A stretch of DNA of 64,000 bases from Thalassotalea crassostreae (GCF_001831495.1 NZ_CP017689.1:806001-870000); one strand, 5' to 3'. Positions 18,397 to 28,382 are shown, counted from the first letter of the stretch. Made by a program: numbers and translations. The notes: generated by a model from the sequence alone, not told the origin.

Positions 18397-19506
18397 CTAT
18401 AAGTTGATTCGAATACCAACAGCGACTTCAGTGCTATCGTCTCCGTCGGCACCTAAGCTTGTTTTATTGTCATTTACTTTGGCTTCAGCAAAAAGTAAAC
18501 CAAAGCCGTTTTCAAATTTATAATCGGCGCCCACAAAACTGAAATATAGCTCATATTGATTATCCGATTCGTCCGATTCCAATAGGTTATAACCACCATA
18601 AACACCAATGTCAGATTCAAATGAGTATCGGAGATAAAGCTCTGAACCCGTTGCATCCATAAAAATGTTATTTTCAATTATTTCGTGGTTTTCTGAAACG
18701 ACACCTGAAAAGGCAACATGAAACCCTTGCGCTGAACTGCCATAGGTTGCACTGATTGCAGTGGCTACGTCATCGGCATTAGAGATAGGAATACCTGAAG
18801 CAAATTCAATTTCATTTAAATTGTACGCTGCACCAAGTGTGAAATTGTCAAAATTATACGACACAGCAAGTCCATAACCATTACCCATAGTGGCTATTTC
18901 AAAAGTACCATCCTCGTTATCAACAGGTTCATCTTGCATTTGTAATTGTAACGCTACATTCAAATTGTTATAACTTTTGCGCCAAGAGATGGCTTGTTCT
19001 GCACGACCGGTGCCGGATAAACCACCATCACCATTAAAGTTATATACGCCGGTGGCATTACCGCCAAAATAATTTAATACATCGGTAACATTGACTATGT
19101 CATAATATACGCCCCACTGCTTACCTACGGCAATCGAACCCCATTTTTCGTGACTGGCATGTACAAAGCCAAGTCGCGATGATAAAGATTCGCCAGAACT
19201 ACCGTTTTGCAAGCTAGCATCACCAGTGAGTTTTAAGTTGGTATTCTTCTCGAAATTAGTAGCCCACTCATAGGTAACACCTACGGTCCAATCATTTTCA
19301 ATTTTATGGTTAAAATTTAAGCCCCAGCGTGAACCTGAGTCGGTAAATTCATCGGTATCATCAGTGCTGTGCAGAGAAAGTCTGAGCCAGCCTCTGGTAT
19401 CGATAGAAGTTGTGCCGTTATTCATTACTTCAATAGCGTTTGCCTGTGATAGACCTGCCATTATAAGTGCAGATGCAATAGCACCTTTAACTAATTTACT
19501 TCTCAT
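18397..19506 (-). CDS. porin-like outer-membrane protein C
   Basis: A 369-residue porin relative with a signal peptide (MRSKLVKGAIASALIMAGLS, then QANA). I start at ATG 19506, since CAGGGAAAT stands about 10 bases upstream. An in-frame extension to 19593 would put a charged 29-residue stretch before the signal peptide. It shares the GSIAVGKQWG and GLSGTGRAEQAI landmarks with porins A and B but is more divergent. It ends RINL rather than with Phe, an unusual terminal residue for a barrel. Confidence 0.83.
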   Translation of the reverse strand: MRSKLVKGAIASALIMAGLSQANAIEVMNNGTTSIDTRGWLRLSLHSTDDTDEFTDSGSRWGLNFNHKIENDWTVGVTYEWATNFEKNTNLKLTGDASLQNGSSGESLSSRLGFVHASHEKWGSIAVGKQWGVYYDIVNVTDVLNYFGGNATGVYNFNGDGGLSGTGRAEQAISWRKSYNNLNVALQLQMQDEPVDNEDGTFEIATMGNGYGLAVSYNFDNFTLGAAYNLNEIEFASGIPISNADDVATAISATYGSSAQGFHVAFSGVVSENHEIIENNIFMDATGSELYLRYSFESDIGVYGGYNLLESDESDNQYELYFSFVGADYKFENGFGLLFAEAKVNDNKTSLGADGDDSTEVAVGIRINL

Positions 19507-19868
19507 TATTATATTTCCCTGAGTAATTTTTATCGCTTTACTCTTGAAGTATAAACGAGGATCTAAATTTTTCATTTTTTTCTTAAATATCAATGTTGTA
19601 AATGTTCTAAATAAAATGGTTGTTACGACAAATTTTTATATTCAATTTATTCTATAAAATAAGCAGTTAGAAAAAAGATTAAAAAACGATAAAAAAAGTG
19701 TTTGATTGAAACGCTTTAGCACTCTTTTACATTTAGAATGGATTTAATTTTGTAAAATTTAGTTTGCAATCAAATCGTATAAAGATAATAAATTTGTCCA
19801 ATTTGACATGCTTTGAAATTGATAAACATGTAAAATGCGAACCATTATAATTAAGAGTATATTTAGAA
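19507..19868. other. divergent intergenic region porin C / sulfur fusion gene
   Basis: About 360 AT-rich bases between divergent genes, containing both promoters. I see no coding frame and no strong palindrome. Repeated T- and A-tracts dominate the porin-proximal half. Confidence 0.6.
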
Positions 19869-22181
19869 ATGTTAAAGTTAACTGATATCCAGCCGCAACA
19901 AAACGAAGTGTATTTGGATAATAATGCGACAACGCCAGTATTACCGCAAGCTGCCGAAGCAGCAATTCATACGATGAATCTTTGTTACGGTAACCCGAGC
20001 TCAAGTCATATGACTGGCATACGTGCGAAATATATTCTAGATACGACGCGCTCGTTAGCTCGTCAGGTAACTGGCGCAACAAATGGTGAAATCATTTTTA
20101 CCTCTGGTGCGACAGAAGGTATACAAACATCAATCATTTCGGCTCTTAATGCCTCTCGTGACAATAATCACAATATTGCTAAGCCAGTATTGCTATACGG
20201 TGCAACAGAGCATAAAGCTGTACCTGAAACGTTAAAACATTGGAATCAAATGTTGAACATTGGCGCTGAAGTAGTGGCCATTCCTGTTGATAGCAACGGT
20301 ATTTTAGACCAACAATTTATTGCCGAACACGCAGCCAATGCACTAATGGTTTGTACAATGATTGCAAACAATGAAACCGGCGTATTTCAAGATATTAAAG
20401 CACTTGAAGATGTTATTCGCAGTAACAATCCTGATGTTTTATGGATGGTTGATTGTGTTCAAGGTCTAGGGAAAATTGACTTAGAGCTGTCTAAAACAAC
20501 CATTGATTACGCCCCATTTAGCGGTCATAAACTTTATGGACCGAAAGGCATTGGTGTTTTATATGTGCGAGAATCTGCGCCGTATACGCCTTTTATTGCT
20601 GGTGGCGGTCAAGAAAGTGGCTTACGTTCAGGTACTGAAAACTTGCCTGGAATTGCGTCACTTAACGCAATATTCAGATTACTAGCTGATGAAAACGACG
20701 ATACCTTTAAGTCTCATGAAACATTACTGGCTTATCGTACTCAATTAGCGGACGTACTTAATGAGGTGTTTCCTGGTATTGTTTATAACCATGACTTTGA
20801 TTGCTCTTTACCGACGACATTAAACTTTTCAGTAAAAGGTCTTTCAGGCAAAGACATTATGAACTTGTTTGATGCCGCGAAAATTCGAGTGAGTGGCGGC
20901 TCAGCTTGTAGCTCAAAAGTTGCTGGCTCATTTGTTCTTGATGCTATGGGTAAAAGCAAGTGGCAATCGGAAGGCGCAATTAGAATGTCTTTTGGTCCGG
21001 CTTCTACACAGCAAGAAATCGATAATGCCTGTGAAGCGATTCGCAACGCGGTATCAGCAATGCAAAATAGTTGTTTAATCTTATCTGATGCTAATGACTC
21101 TTTCGACTCTACCGCCAATGGTTTACAACAGTGGATATATGATGCGCAGTGTACATGGTGCTATATTGATAAAGCAGCCAAGGAAGTTATCTTAATCGAT
21201 CCAGTTCCGGAATTAGTTTCAAAATTTGATACTTTAGTATCTTGTCAGAACTACAAAGTTAAAGCGGTATTATCGACTCATAAACATGCTGAACAAGTTG
21301 ATGCACCAGCAATTATTCGCGAATTGTTGGGTGATAAGATGTCTGCAGACGAATTTGACCAGTTAGGTTGGAGTAATAGTGCTAAAACTGAGGTAGAACT
21401 AGCTAATGGTGATAAGGCTTCTGCACTCAGTATTGGCGAAAAAATGTTAGTTAAAGTGGCGACTCCTGGTCATACCGACAATTCTGTTACTTATATTTTA
21501 GGAACGGTTGAAAATGGAAAGCTAGCAAGTGAAGCAATTGATTACGTGTTTTCAGGCGATGCAATTCAAATAGGTGGTATAGGCCGTAGCGATTTTGCCG
21601 TTAGCGATTCAGATGCGCTATACGACTCAATTCAAAAACTAGCGGCTATTACCAATAGTCAATCGTTGATCTGTCCAGCTCATGATTATAAGCAGTTGTT
21701 TACCACAACATTAAGCATTGAATCGTTAAATAATTCATTACTTGCAGCGGTGATTAAGGGCGACATTAGTAAGGCCGAGTTCTCAGCCGAGAAAGCTGAT
21801 ATGGATAAACAGATTGAACATTCTGCGGATACTCAACTGTGCGGTAATATCAAAGAATCGATCGATCCTTCAATTGATGTAACACCAGATAAACTAGTAT
21901 CGTTCTTAGTTGAGCACGACGATGTTGTTGTTTTAGATGTTCGTGAATCCCATGAATACGAAGCCAACCGTCAAGAGTACTTGGCCGATCAAAAGCTAGT
22001 GAATATTCCGTTATCGCAAATTACAGAGTTCGTTCATGATCACAGTAATGACAAAACAGACGCAAGTTATGTTTGTATTTGTCGTAGTGGTGCACGCAGT
22101 GATGCCGCAGCGAAAACATTAAAACGCATGGGCTTTGAAAACGTTTATCATGTCCCTGGCGGCTTTGCGCTAGTGAGTTAA
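19869..22181 (+). CDS. cysteine desulfurase + MBL (persulfide dioxygenase-like) + rhodanese fusion
   Basis: A 770-residue three-domain protein. Residues 10-395 are a NifS/IscS-type cysteine desulfurase with His115 (TEHKAV), PLP-Lys221 (SGHKLYGPKG) and catalytic Cys347 (SGGSACSS). Residues 420-615 are a metallo-beta-lactamase fold with His471-x-His473, His535 (PGHT), Asp564 (SGDAI) and His605 (PAHDY). This most resembles ETHE1/persulfide dioxygenase. The usual Asp-His after the HxH is Glu-Gln (HKHAEQ), so only a single-metal site is likely. Residues 675-770 are a rhodanese domain with Cys738 in CRSGARS. The probable job is to take sulfur from cysteine and pass or oxidise the persulfide. It has its own terminator; iscX follows. 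Confidence 0.88.
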   Translation: MLKLTDIQPQQNEVYLDNNATTPVLPQAAEAAIHTMNLCYGNPSSSHMTGIRAKYILDTTRSLARQVTGATNGEIIFTSGATEGIQTSIISALNASRDNNHNIAKPVLLYGATEHKAVPETLKHWNQMLNIGAEVVAIPVDSNGILDQQFIAEHAANALMVCTMIANNETGVFQDIKALEDVIRSNNPDVLWMVDCVQGLGKIDLELSKTTIDYAPFSGHKLYGPKGIGVLYVRESAPYTPFIAGGGQESGLRSGTENLPGIASLNAIFRLLADENDDTFKSHETLLAYRTQLADVLNEVFPGIVYNHDFDCSLPTTLNFSVKGLSGKDIMNLFDAAKIRVSGGSACSSKVAGSFVLDAMGKSKWQSEGAIRMSFGPASTQQEIDNACEAIRNAVSAMQNSCLILSDANDSFDSTANGLQQWIYDAQCTWCYIDKAAKEVILIDPVPELVSKFDTLVSCQNYKVKAVLSTHKHAEQVDAPAIIRELLGDKMSADEFDQLGWSNSAKTEVELANGDKASALSIGEKMLVKVATPGHTDNSVTYILGTVENGKLASEAIDYVFSGDAIQIGGIGRSDFAVSDSDALYDSIQKLAAITNSQSLICPAHDYKQLFTTTLSIESLNNSLLAAVIKGDISKAEFSAEKADMDKQIEHSADTQLCGNIKESIDPSIDVTPDKLVSFLVEHDDVVVLDVRESHEYEANRQEYLADQKLVNIPLSQITEFVHDHSNDKTDASYVCICRSGARSDAAAKTLKRMGFENVYHVPGGFALVS

Positions 22182-22208
22182 GCTGTTTAGCTATTTCGTT
22201 TTTTTATC

Positions 22209-22243
22209 AACACCCGCAATGCTAGTCATTGCGGGTGTTTTTA
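22209..22243 (+). terminator. terminator after sulfur fusion gene
   Basis: AACACCCGCAATG and CATTGCGGGTGTT form a perfect 13-base-pair stem with a five-base loop, followed by T residues. It separates the fusion gene from iscX. Confidence 0.93.
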
Positions 22244-22365
22244 TTTCTACCTTCCTAAATTTACTCATCTATACTAAATATCTACACAATATTAAGTACT
22301 AACAGCAAGCACTGATAATAATTTAACGCTAAGCAAATAACTAAAATACCTAATTGAGGAATATG

Positions 22366-22566
22366 ATGAGTATTAAGTGGATAGATTCATTAGAAATCGC
22401 TCTCGATTTAATCGAAGAATACCCGGATGTTGATCCTAAAACCATAAATTTTACCGATTTAAGAAAATGGGTTTTGGAATTAGATCGCTTTGATGACGAT
22501 CCTGCACATTGTGGAGAACGTGTATTAGAAGCAATTCAACTTGCCTGGATGGATGAAGTAGATTGA
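22366..22566 (+). CDS. iscX: Fe-S cluster assembly protein IscX
   Basis: A 66-residue acidic protein, the same length as E. coli IscX. It has the family landmarks KW-x-DS near the start, YPDVDPKTI-x-FTDL in the middle and FDDDP plus LEAI-x-x-x-W-x-DE at the end. IscX binds IscS and iron and modulates Fe-S assembly. GAGGA lies five bases before ATG 22366, deciding that start over the ATG at 22363. No iscRSUA, hscBA or fdx gene is nearby, which is unusual, because iscX normally closes that operon. Confidence 0.93.
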   Translation: MSIKWIDSLEIALDLIEEYPDVDPKTINFTDLRKWVLELDRFDDDPAHCGERVLEAIQLAWMDEVD

Positions 22567-22806
22567 TTAAATTCAGCTTTTATCTTCTATTGTTGCTATT
22601 TAATGAAAATTTCAGGTTAAATAATAGTTGCAGATTAGTGCAATATAGCTACTTATAACCTACTGTTATAACATCCAAATATATAAGAATTCGCTTATTA
22701 AATTAATAATGCGTACAATGGCGCCGCTTTTTATATTCGATGCATTTCACTAGTCTTTATATTAGTACTCGAATGATAAAAACTTTAAACAACTTTGAGT
22801 AATATT

Positions 22807-24501
22807 ATGCCTAAAACTGTAACTAAACGTCCTTTGTATATTCCTTATTCCGGCCCTTCTTTATTAGAAACCCCACTGCTCAACAAAGGCAGTGCATTTA
22901 CTGAGAGAGAACGTACTAACTTTAATCTAACTGGTTTAATCCCGCCGCGATTTGAAACAATTGAAGAGCAGGTTGAACGAGCGTATATGCAATATTCAAG
23001 TTTTAGAACGGCATTAAATAAGCATATTTATTTGCGCAATATTCAAGATAAGAATGAAACATTATTTCATGCATTGGTACAAGCACATCTTGAAGAGATG
23101 ATGCCGATTATCTATACCCCAACAGTAGGCGACGCCTGTGAACGTTTTTCTGATATTTACCGTTCAAATCGTGGTTTATTTATCTCTTATGAAGAGCGAC
23201 ATCATATGGATGATATTTTAAATAATGCGACCAAACAGAAAGTAAGAATTATTGTTGTTACCGACGGTGAGCGAATTCTTGGTTTAGGTGATCAAGGTAT
23301 TGGTGGTATGGGTATTCCAATTGGTAAGTTATCGTTATACACAAGTTGTGGTGGTATAAGTCCTGCTTATACATTACCTGTGATGCTTGATGTAGGTACC
23401 AATAACGAAAACCTGTTAAATGACCCGATGTACATGGGGGCTCGTCATAAACGTATCGACCAAGAACAATATGATGAATTTGTGCAGATGTTTATCGATG
23501 CTGTAAAGCGTCGTTGGCCGAGTGTTCTTTTGCAGTTTGAAGATTTTGCACAGCCTAATGCTATGCCATTATTGCAAAAATACCGTAATGAAATTTGTTG
23601 TTTCAATGATGATATTCAAGGTACAGCTTCGGTAACAGTCGGAACACTTTTAGCTGCGTGTCGAATTAAAGGCAGCAAACTTTCAGAACAAAAAGTTGTT
23701 TTTGTAGGTGCAGGCTCTGCTGGTTGCGGTATTGCAGAACAGATCATTTCGCAAATGGTGAGTGAAGGGCTCTCTGATAGCCAAGCTAGAAAGCAAGTTT
23801 TCATGGTCGATCGTTTCGGTTTGCTTACCCAAGGTATGGACGGCTTAAGAGACTTTCAGCAGAAACTAGTACAAAACCAAGACGATTTGAGTGAATGGCG
23901 TTTCTCTGGCGATTATGCATCGCTTCGCGATGTCATGAATTGTGCAAAACCTGGTATTCTAATTGGTGTTTCAGGTCAACCAGGTTTATTTACAGAGCCC
24001 GTGATTCGTGCAATGAAAGATGGCACTAAAACGCCAATCATATTCCCGTTGTCTAATCCTTCTCGTCAAGTAGAGGCAACTCCAGAGCAAGTTATTGAAT
24101 GGACCGATGGTGATGTGGTTATTGCTACTGGCAGTCCGTTTGAGCCAGTTACCTACAAAGACAAAACCTATAATATTTCACAATGTAATAACTCTTATAT
24201 CTTCCCTGGTATTGGTCTTGCAGTAATTGCTGCAAACATTAAATATATCTCTGATGAGATGTTGATGGTAGCGAGTGAAACGCTAGCTCAAGCGTCTCCA
24301 CTAGCCAATACAGGTAAAGGAGATTTGCTGCCGCCGATCACAGAGATTGCTGATTTAAGCAAAAAAATAGCTTTTGCTATTGGTAAATTGGCGCAAGAGC
24401 AAGGACTTGCACTTGAAATATCAGATCAGCAGTTGCAAAAGAATATTGAAAAGAACTTTTGGAAACCTGAATATCGTCAATATCGTCGTTCGTCCATTTA
24501 G
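22807..24501 (+). CDS. maeA: NAD-dependent malic enzyme
   Basis: A 564-residue enzyme decarboxylating malate to pyruvate with NAD reduction. It follows E. coli MaeA (SfcA) closely: [20 protein letters not shown] at the start, the catalytic Tyr in [26 protein letters not shown], metal ligands in QFEDF and FNDDIQGTA, and the dinucleotide motif [11 protein letters not shown] choose ATG 22807, with TTTGAG about eight bases upstream; TTG 22795 would add four residues. Together with the two downstream transporters it suits growth on C4-dicarboxylates. Confidence 0.94.
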   Translation: MPKTVTKRPLYIPYSGPSLLETPLLNKGSAFTERERTNFNLTGLIPPRFETIEEQVERAYMQYSSFRTALNKHIYLRNIQDKNETLFHALVQAHLEEMMPIIYTPTVGDACERFSDIYRSNRGLFISYEERHHMDDILNNATKQKVRIIVVTDGERILGLGDQGIGGMGIPIGKLSLYTSCGGISPAYTLPVMLDVGTNNENLLNDPMYMGARHKRIDQEQYDEFVQMFIDAVKRRWPSVLLQFEDFAQPNAMPLLQKYRNEICCFNDDIQGTASVTVGTLLAACRIKGSKLSEQKVVFVGAGSAGCGIAEQIISQMVSEGLSDSQARKQVFMVDRFGLLTQGMDGLRDFQQKLVQNQDDLSEWRFSGDYASLRDVMNCAKPGILIGVSGQPGLFTEPVIRAMKDGTKTPIIFPLSNPSRQVEATPEQVIEWTDGDVVIATGSPFEPVTYKDKTYNISQCNNSYIFPGIGLAVIAANIKYISDEMLMVASETLAQASPLANTGKGDLLPPITEIADLSKKIAFAIGKLAQEQGLALEISDQQLQKNIEKNFWKPEYRQYRRSSI

Positions 24502-24554
24502 TCATTAGATATCAGTTTAATCATCTTGGTATAAACTGATATTGTTGGCAAAAT

Positions 24555-24587
24555 AAAACCCGTACTTATAATTAAGCACGGGTTTTT
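24555..24587. terminator. bidirectional terminator maeA / gltS
   Basis: AAAACCCGT-x-CTT and AAG-x-ACGGGTTTTT pair across a short loop between convergent maeA and gltS, with T-runs usable on both strands. Confidence 0.88.
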
Positions 24588-24622
24588 AATTTTTACGAAC
24601 GCGATAAATTTAACCAATAAAC

Positions 24623-25846
24623 TTAACCGATAAAGGCGAGATACCCTTGTAAAATAATTAGGTTAGCAATATCGATAAAGAACGCGCCAACGATAGGCAC
24701 AACCATAAATGCTTGTGGGGAAGGGCCGTTTCTTGAAACGAGAGTCCCCATATTCATCACCGCTGTCGGTGTTGCCCCCATACCAAAACCACAGTGACCA
24801 CCAGCCATAACTGCGGCATCATAATTCTTACCCATCAGTTTGAAGGTTATAAAGTAAGCAAATAAAGCCAACATAATGGTTTGACATACTAAGATGATCA
24901 AAAGTGGGATTGCTAAATCAAATATTTCCCAAAGTTTTAAACTCATTAACGCCATTGATAAGAACAATGCCAACGACACGGTGCCGAGAATATCGACGGT
25001 CTCGTTATTAATTTTGTAGGTTTTAGTGGTTTCGGTAACATTAGTAATGACAACACCAATAAATAGCGCATAAACAAAATTTGGGATCATTAGGAATTTG
25101 ATTTCAAAAGTATCAACAAAGGCCTTTAAATAATCGGCTCCGCCAACACAAAGTAATAAGATAAATAATGTTTCGGACACTTTCTTAGCAGTAACTTTGT
25201 CTTCTTCTAGTTGGTTATAGGTTACCAGCTCAGGGTGCGTATCATGATGATGACCACCTTTACCAAATTCAGACTCCAATCCATTTTTATCCATTATGCG
25301 CTGCGCCACTGGACCACCAATAATACCACCCATCACTAGACCAAAAGTGGCTGCGGCCATCGCTAGTTCAAGTGTTTGTATACCATACATTTCATAGAAT
25401 GTTTGAGACCAAGCTACACCAGTACCATGCCCACCTGACAATGTGATTGAACCAGCGATCAGCCCCATCAATGGTTCTAAACCTAAAAGTGATGCTAATG
25501 AAACACCAACTGCATTTTGGACAACGATATAAAGCGAGGCTACGCCTAAGAATATAAATACTTTAGCGCCACCTTGCGCCAATAATTTGAAACTTGCAGA
25601 TAGCCCGACCGTACTAAAGAATAACAACATGAATGTATCTTGTAGTGGCAGGTTAAAGGAAACTGTGGTCCCAGAACTATGCAATATAGTAATAATAATC
25701 GCGATGACCAAACCGCCTAAAATTGGCTCTGGAAAATTAAATTTTTGCAAAGGTTTAATGCTGAAATTAATAAATCGGCCAATAAATAATACTAAAATTG
25801 CGATGATCAGTGACTCGATTGCACCTACTTCAATAATGTTTTCCAT
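24623..25846 (-). CDS. gltS: sodium/glutamate symporter
   Basis: A 407-residue inner-membrane carrier of the ESS family (E. coli GltS 401). Two inverted halves of about five helices each are visible. Gly-rich re-entrant loops occur: GSITLSGGHGTGVAWS near residue 140 and MAGGHCGFGMGATPTA near 350. It imports glutamate with sodium. A His-rich cytoplasmic stretch (GKGGHHHDTHPEL) sits near residue 200. The ribosome site is poor. Confidence 0.93.
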   Translation of the reverse strand: MENIIEVGAIESLIIAILVLFIGRFINFSIKPLQKFNFPEPILGGLVIAIIITILHSSGTTVSFNLPLQDTFMLLFFSTVGLSASFKLLAQGGAKVFIFLGVASLYIVVQNAVGVSLASLLGLEPLMGLIAGSITLSGGHGTGVAWSQTFYEMYGIQTLELAMAAATFGLVMGGIIGGPVAQRIMDKNGLESEFGKGGHHHDTHPELVTYNQLEEDKVTAKKVSETLFILLLCVGGADYLKAFVDTFEIKFLMIPNFVYALFIGVVITNVTETTKTYKINNETVDILGTVSLALFLSMALMSLKLWEIFDLAIPLLIILVCQTIMLALFAYFITFKLMGKNYDAAVMAGGHCGFGMGATPTAVMNMGTLVSRNGPSPQAFMVVPIVGAFFIDIANLIILQGYLAFIG

Positions 25847-26192
25847 AAAGGGGGATAACCTTCTTATAAGGGAATGCTGAACGATTCTTTATTTTCATTG
25901 TTTCTAACTCATATTTTAATAAGAAAATTAGAAATAGGTCAGCAAGAGTTAATGTTAATTACTCTAATAACTATAGAACAAAATATTACGACGACTTCGA
26001 TTATTTTTAATTTATTTGCGACTTTATTGTAATTTTTAAGAAGAGAGGTGTTAGGAGTTATTAGATTGTGTAACCAGAGTGTGTGTCGGCTGTGTTGATT
26101 TGTTAATACCCCCCGTTTTTACTAGTGTTAGGACATAAATTCATTATTATGTTGAGCATCCTAAATATTATATAAAGCGGTAAAGATTTAAT
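25847..26192. other. divergent intergenic region gltS / DAACS transporter
   Basis: About 345 bases with promoters for two oppositely oriented transporters. No frame or perfect palindrome stands out. A short C-run (CCCCCC) lies at about 26109. Confidence 0.55.
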
Positions 26193-27467
26193 ATGAATGC
26201 AATAAAGAATTCGTTGTCAGCTAAGGTTTTTCTTGGCTTAGTTTTTGGTTTGATTCTTGGCTCTATGATCCAATACGTAATTCCGCCAACTTGGGCGGTT
26301 GCCACATTCACTACAGAAGCCGCTAGTGGTTTAGGCGGTATGTTCGTCTCAATGATCAAATTGATCGTTGTACCGCTTGTATTTATTTCCATCACTTGTG
26401 GTATTTGTGAACTTAAAGATTTGTCTAGTTTTGGCCGTTTAGGTACTAAGACTTTCTCTTTCTACATTATTAATACGATTGTTGCTATTGCTGGTACACT
26501 TGCAATCGTTACCTGGTTAGAGCCAGGCGTAGGTGTTAACCTTGGTGCTCATGCTGAAAGTGTAACACTTGCTGCAACAGAAACTCCTAATATGTGGCAA
26601 ATGGTAATCAATATTATCCCTTCAAACCCTTTCCAAGCATTTGCTGAAGGAGATATGTTGCAAATTATCTTTATGGCGATTATGACTGGTATCGCTATCC
26701 AGGCGCTGGATAAGCGCGGTGGCCCAGCTATCCGCACTTTCAAAATGGCGAACGAAGTAATGATGAAGCTAATTACCTTAGTTATGTCACTTGCGCCATA
26801 CGGTGTATTCTTCCTAATGATTTCATTAGGCGCAACACTAGATACAACTAAGATGTTCGCAGTAGCAGGTTATATTGCTCTTGTTGTTTCAATGTTTATC
26901 TTTATGTTTATGGTGGTTTATCCTGTTGTTGTTTACTTGGTTACAGGCATTAAACCTTTAACGTTCATTAAGCACATTCGCGAACAAATCATGTTCTCTT
27001 TATCAAGTGCATCTTCAAACGCGACTATTCCAGTAACTATGCGTACCGTTACTGAAAAATTAGGAGTTTCAAAAGGTGTGGCTGGTTTTGGTGTACCACT
27101 TGGTGCAACGATGAACATGTCAGGTGCGGCAATTTATACAACGATTGCAGTTATCTTTGTTGCTAACGCTTACGGCATGCCAATGACTGCTGATCAAATG
27201 TTACCGTTAGCATTTACTGTACTATTGCTTTCTATCGGTGCTGGTGGTGTTCCAGGCGGTGGTATCGTATCAATCGGTATTTGTTTACATACATTTGGCC
27301 TGCCAATTGAAGCATTAGCAATTGTTGCTGCGGTTGACCGTATTTGTGACATGTTCTGTACAACCGCTAACGTTGTTGGTGATACTGCAATTAATACTAT
27401 TGTTGCTAAGACTGAAGGTGAAATTTCAGCACCAAATGAGGAAGAGTTAGCAACAGCACGTGCTTAA
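26193..27467 (+). CDS. dicarboxylate/amino acid:cation symporter (DAACS)
   Basis: A 424-residue inner-membrane carrier of the GltP/DctA/SstT fold. The re-entrant hairpin Ser-rich motif SLSSASSNATIP, the TM7-like sequence GATMNMSGAAIY and a C-terminal GGGIVSIG and DRICDMFCTTANVVGD region are present. These match sodium- or proton-coupled uptake of glutamate, aspartate or C4-dicarboxylates. Substrate cannot be fixed from sequence alone. A strong terminator follows. Confidence 0.9.
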   Translation: MNAIKNSLSAKVFLGLVFGLILGSMIQYVIPPTWAVATFTTEAASGLGGMFVSMIKLIVVPLVFISITCGICELKDLSSFGRLGTKTFSFYIINTIVAIAGTLAIVTWLEPGVGVNLGAHAESVTLAATETPNMWQMVINIIPSNPFQAFAEGDMLQIIFMAIMTGIAIQALDKRGGPAIRTFKMANEVMMKLITLVMSLAPYGVFFLMISLGATLDTTKMFAVAGYIALVVSMFIFMFMVVYPVVVYLVTGIKPLTFIKHIREQIMFSLSSASSNATIPVTMRTVTEKLGVSKGVAGFGVPLGATMNMSGAAIYTTIAVIFVANAYGMPMTADQMLPLAFTVLLLSIGAGGVPGGGIVSIGICLHTFGLPIEALAIVAAVDRICDMFCTTANVVGDTAINTIVAKTEGEISAPNEEELATARA

Positions 27468-27500
27468 TAGCTAGCGATTATTGTAAAAACACGATGAAAT

Positions 27501-27534
27501 AAAAAAGCTCCACAGGTAACTGTGGAGCTTTTTT
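27501..27534. terminator. bidirectional terminator
   Basis: AAAAAAGCTCCACAG and CTGTGGAGCTTTTTT form a perfect 15-base-pair stem with a GTAA tetraloop between convergent genes. Confidence 0.94.
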
Positions 27535-27550
27535 GATTGATAGCAGAAAA

Positions 27551-28093
27551 TTAGAAACGATATCCTAAGGTTAATGCTGAAGTTACTGCAGTAACGTCGC
27601 CTGTATCACCAAGGTTTTCGTCATTAAAGTCTTCATAATCACCTGTAGAGCGAAATCCAATTGATAAATCAAGACTCACGTGCTCCCAATTAAAGCCGAT
27701 GCCACCATTGAGTTGGGCACCAGAAAAATCTTCTTCAATAATTGAAAACTCTAAAGTTTCTGAATAGAAACCGCCACCGACAAACCATTTAAAACCTTCT
27801 GACTTAAACCCTTGGCCATACCATATGACGGCGTCAAAACCGGTCATTTCCATTTCTGATAGATCATCATGCTCTAGTGAGTAATATTGAAAGCGAGCTG
27901 ATACGTTATCTGAAAAATAATAATCACCAGAAAATGCAATTCCGGTAAATTCATCTTCGCCATACGTATCTTCATCGATTGCTAGCGCATAACTACTGAT
28001 ACCGACAGCACCTTGTTTATCAGCGGCACTAGCAAAAAATGGAAGAGTTAATAGTGATATGATCCCTGCTGTTTTTAAAATAGAACTTTTCAT
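27551..28093 (-). CDS. small outer-membrane beta-barrel protein
   Basis: A 180-residue exported protein with a clear signal peptide (cleavage near FFASA/ADK, residue 23). The mature part has alternating beta-strand patterning, many Gly/Tyr/Phe residues, and ends LTLGYRF with a terminal Phe, as small 8-strand OmpW/OmpX-like barrels do. No enzyme motif is present. The role is unknown. Confidence 0.72.
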   Translation of the reverse strand: MKSSILKTAGIISLLTLPFFASAADKQGAVGISSYALAIDEDTYGEDEFTGIAFSGDYYFSDNVSARFQYYSLEHDDLSEMEMTGFDAVIWYGQGFKSEGFKWFVGGGFYSETLEFSIIEEDFSGAQLNGGIGFNWEHVSLDLSIGFRSTGDYEDFNDENLGDTGDVTAVTSALTLGYRF

Positions 28094-28229
28094 TTGTATT
28101 CCTTACAATTAGTTATTGTTGTTTTAAATTTAGCCACACTATATTTTCACAACCGGTTTGTAAATACAATGTTAATGCTTTTAAATGTCAGAAAAATATA
28201 AGTTTTTTAATTATACAAGCTAATCATAT

Positions 28230-28249
28230 AAGTTCTTTATAAGGAACTT
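28230..28249. promoter_or_regulatory. 20-base palindrome, possible operator
   Basis: AAGTTCTTTATAAGGAACTT is self-complementary apart from one opposed pair. It lies about 137 bases before the leftward barrel gene and 180 before ndk. No regulator family is recognised. Confidence 0.35.
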
Positions 28250-28382
28250 TGTTGAATTAATTCGAGCTGGACTTTTATTTTATCTATAAAAAATCATTAT
28301 ATTTTGCTTGTTAGAAGCAATAAATCGCAACTTTTTAACAAACTTAATCATTTTTACTAATGTAATTTCTTATCGTTTAGTC

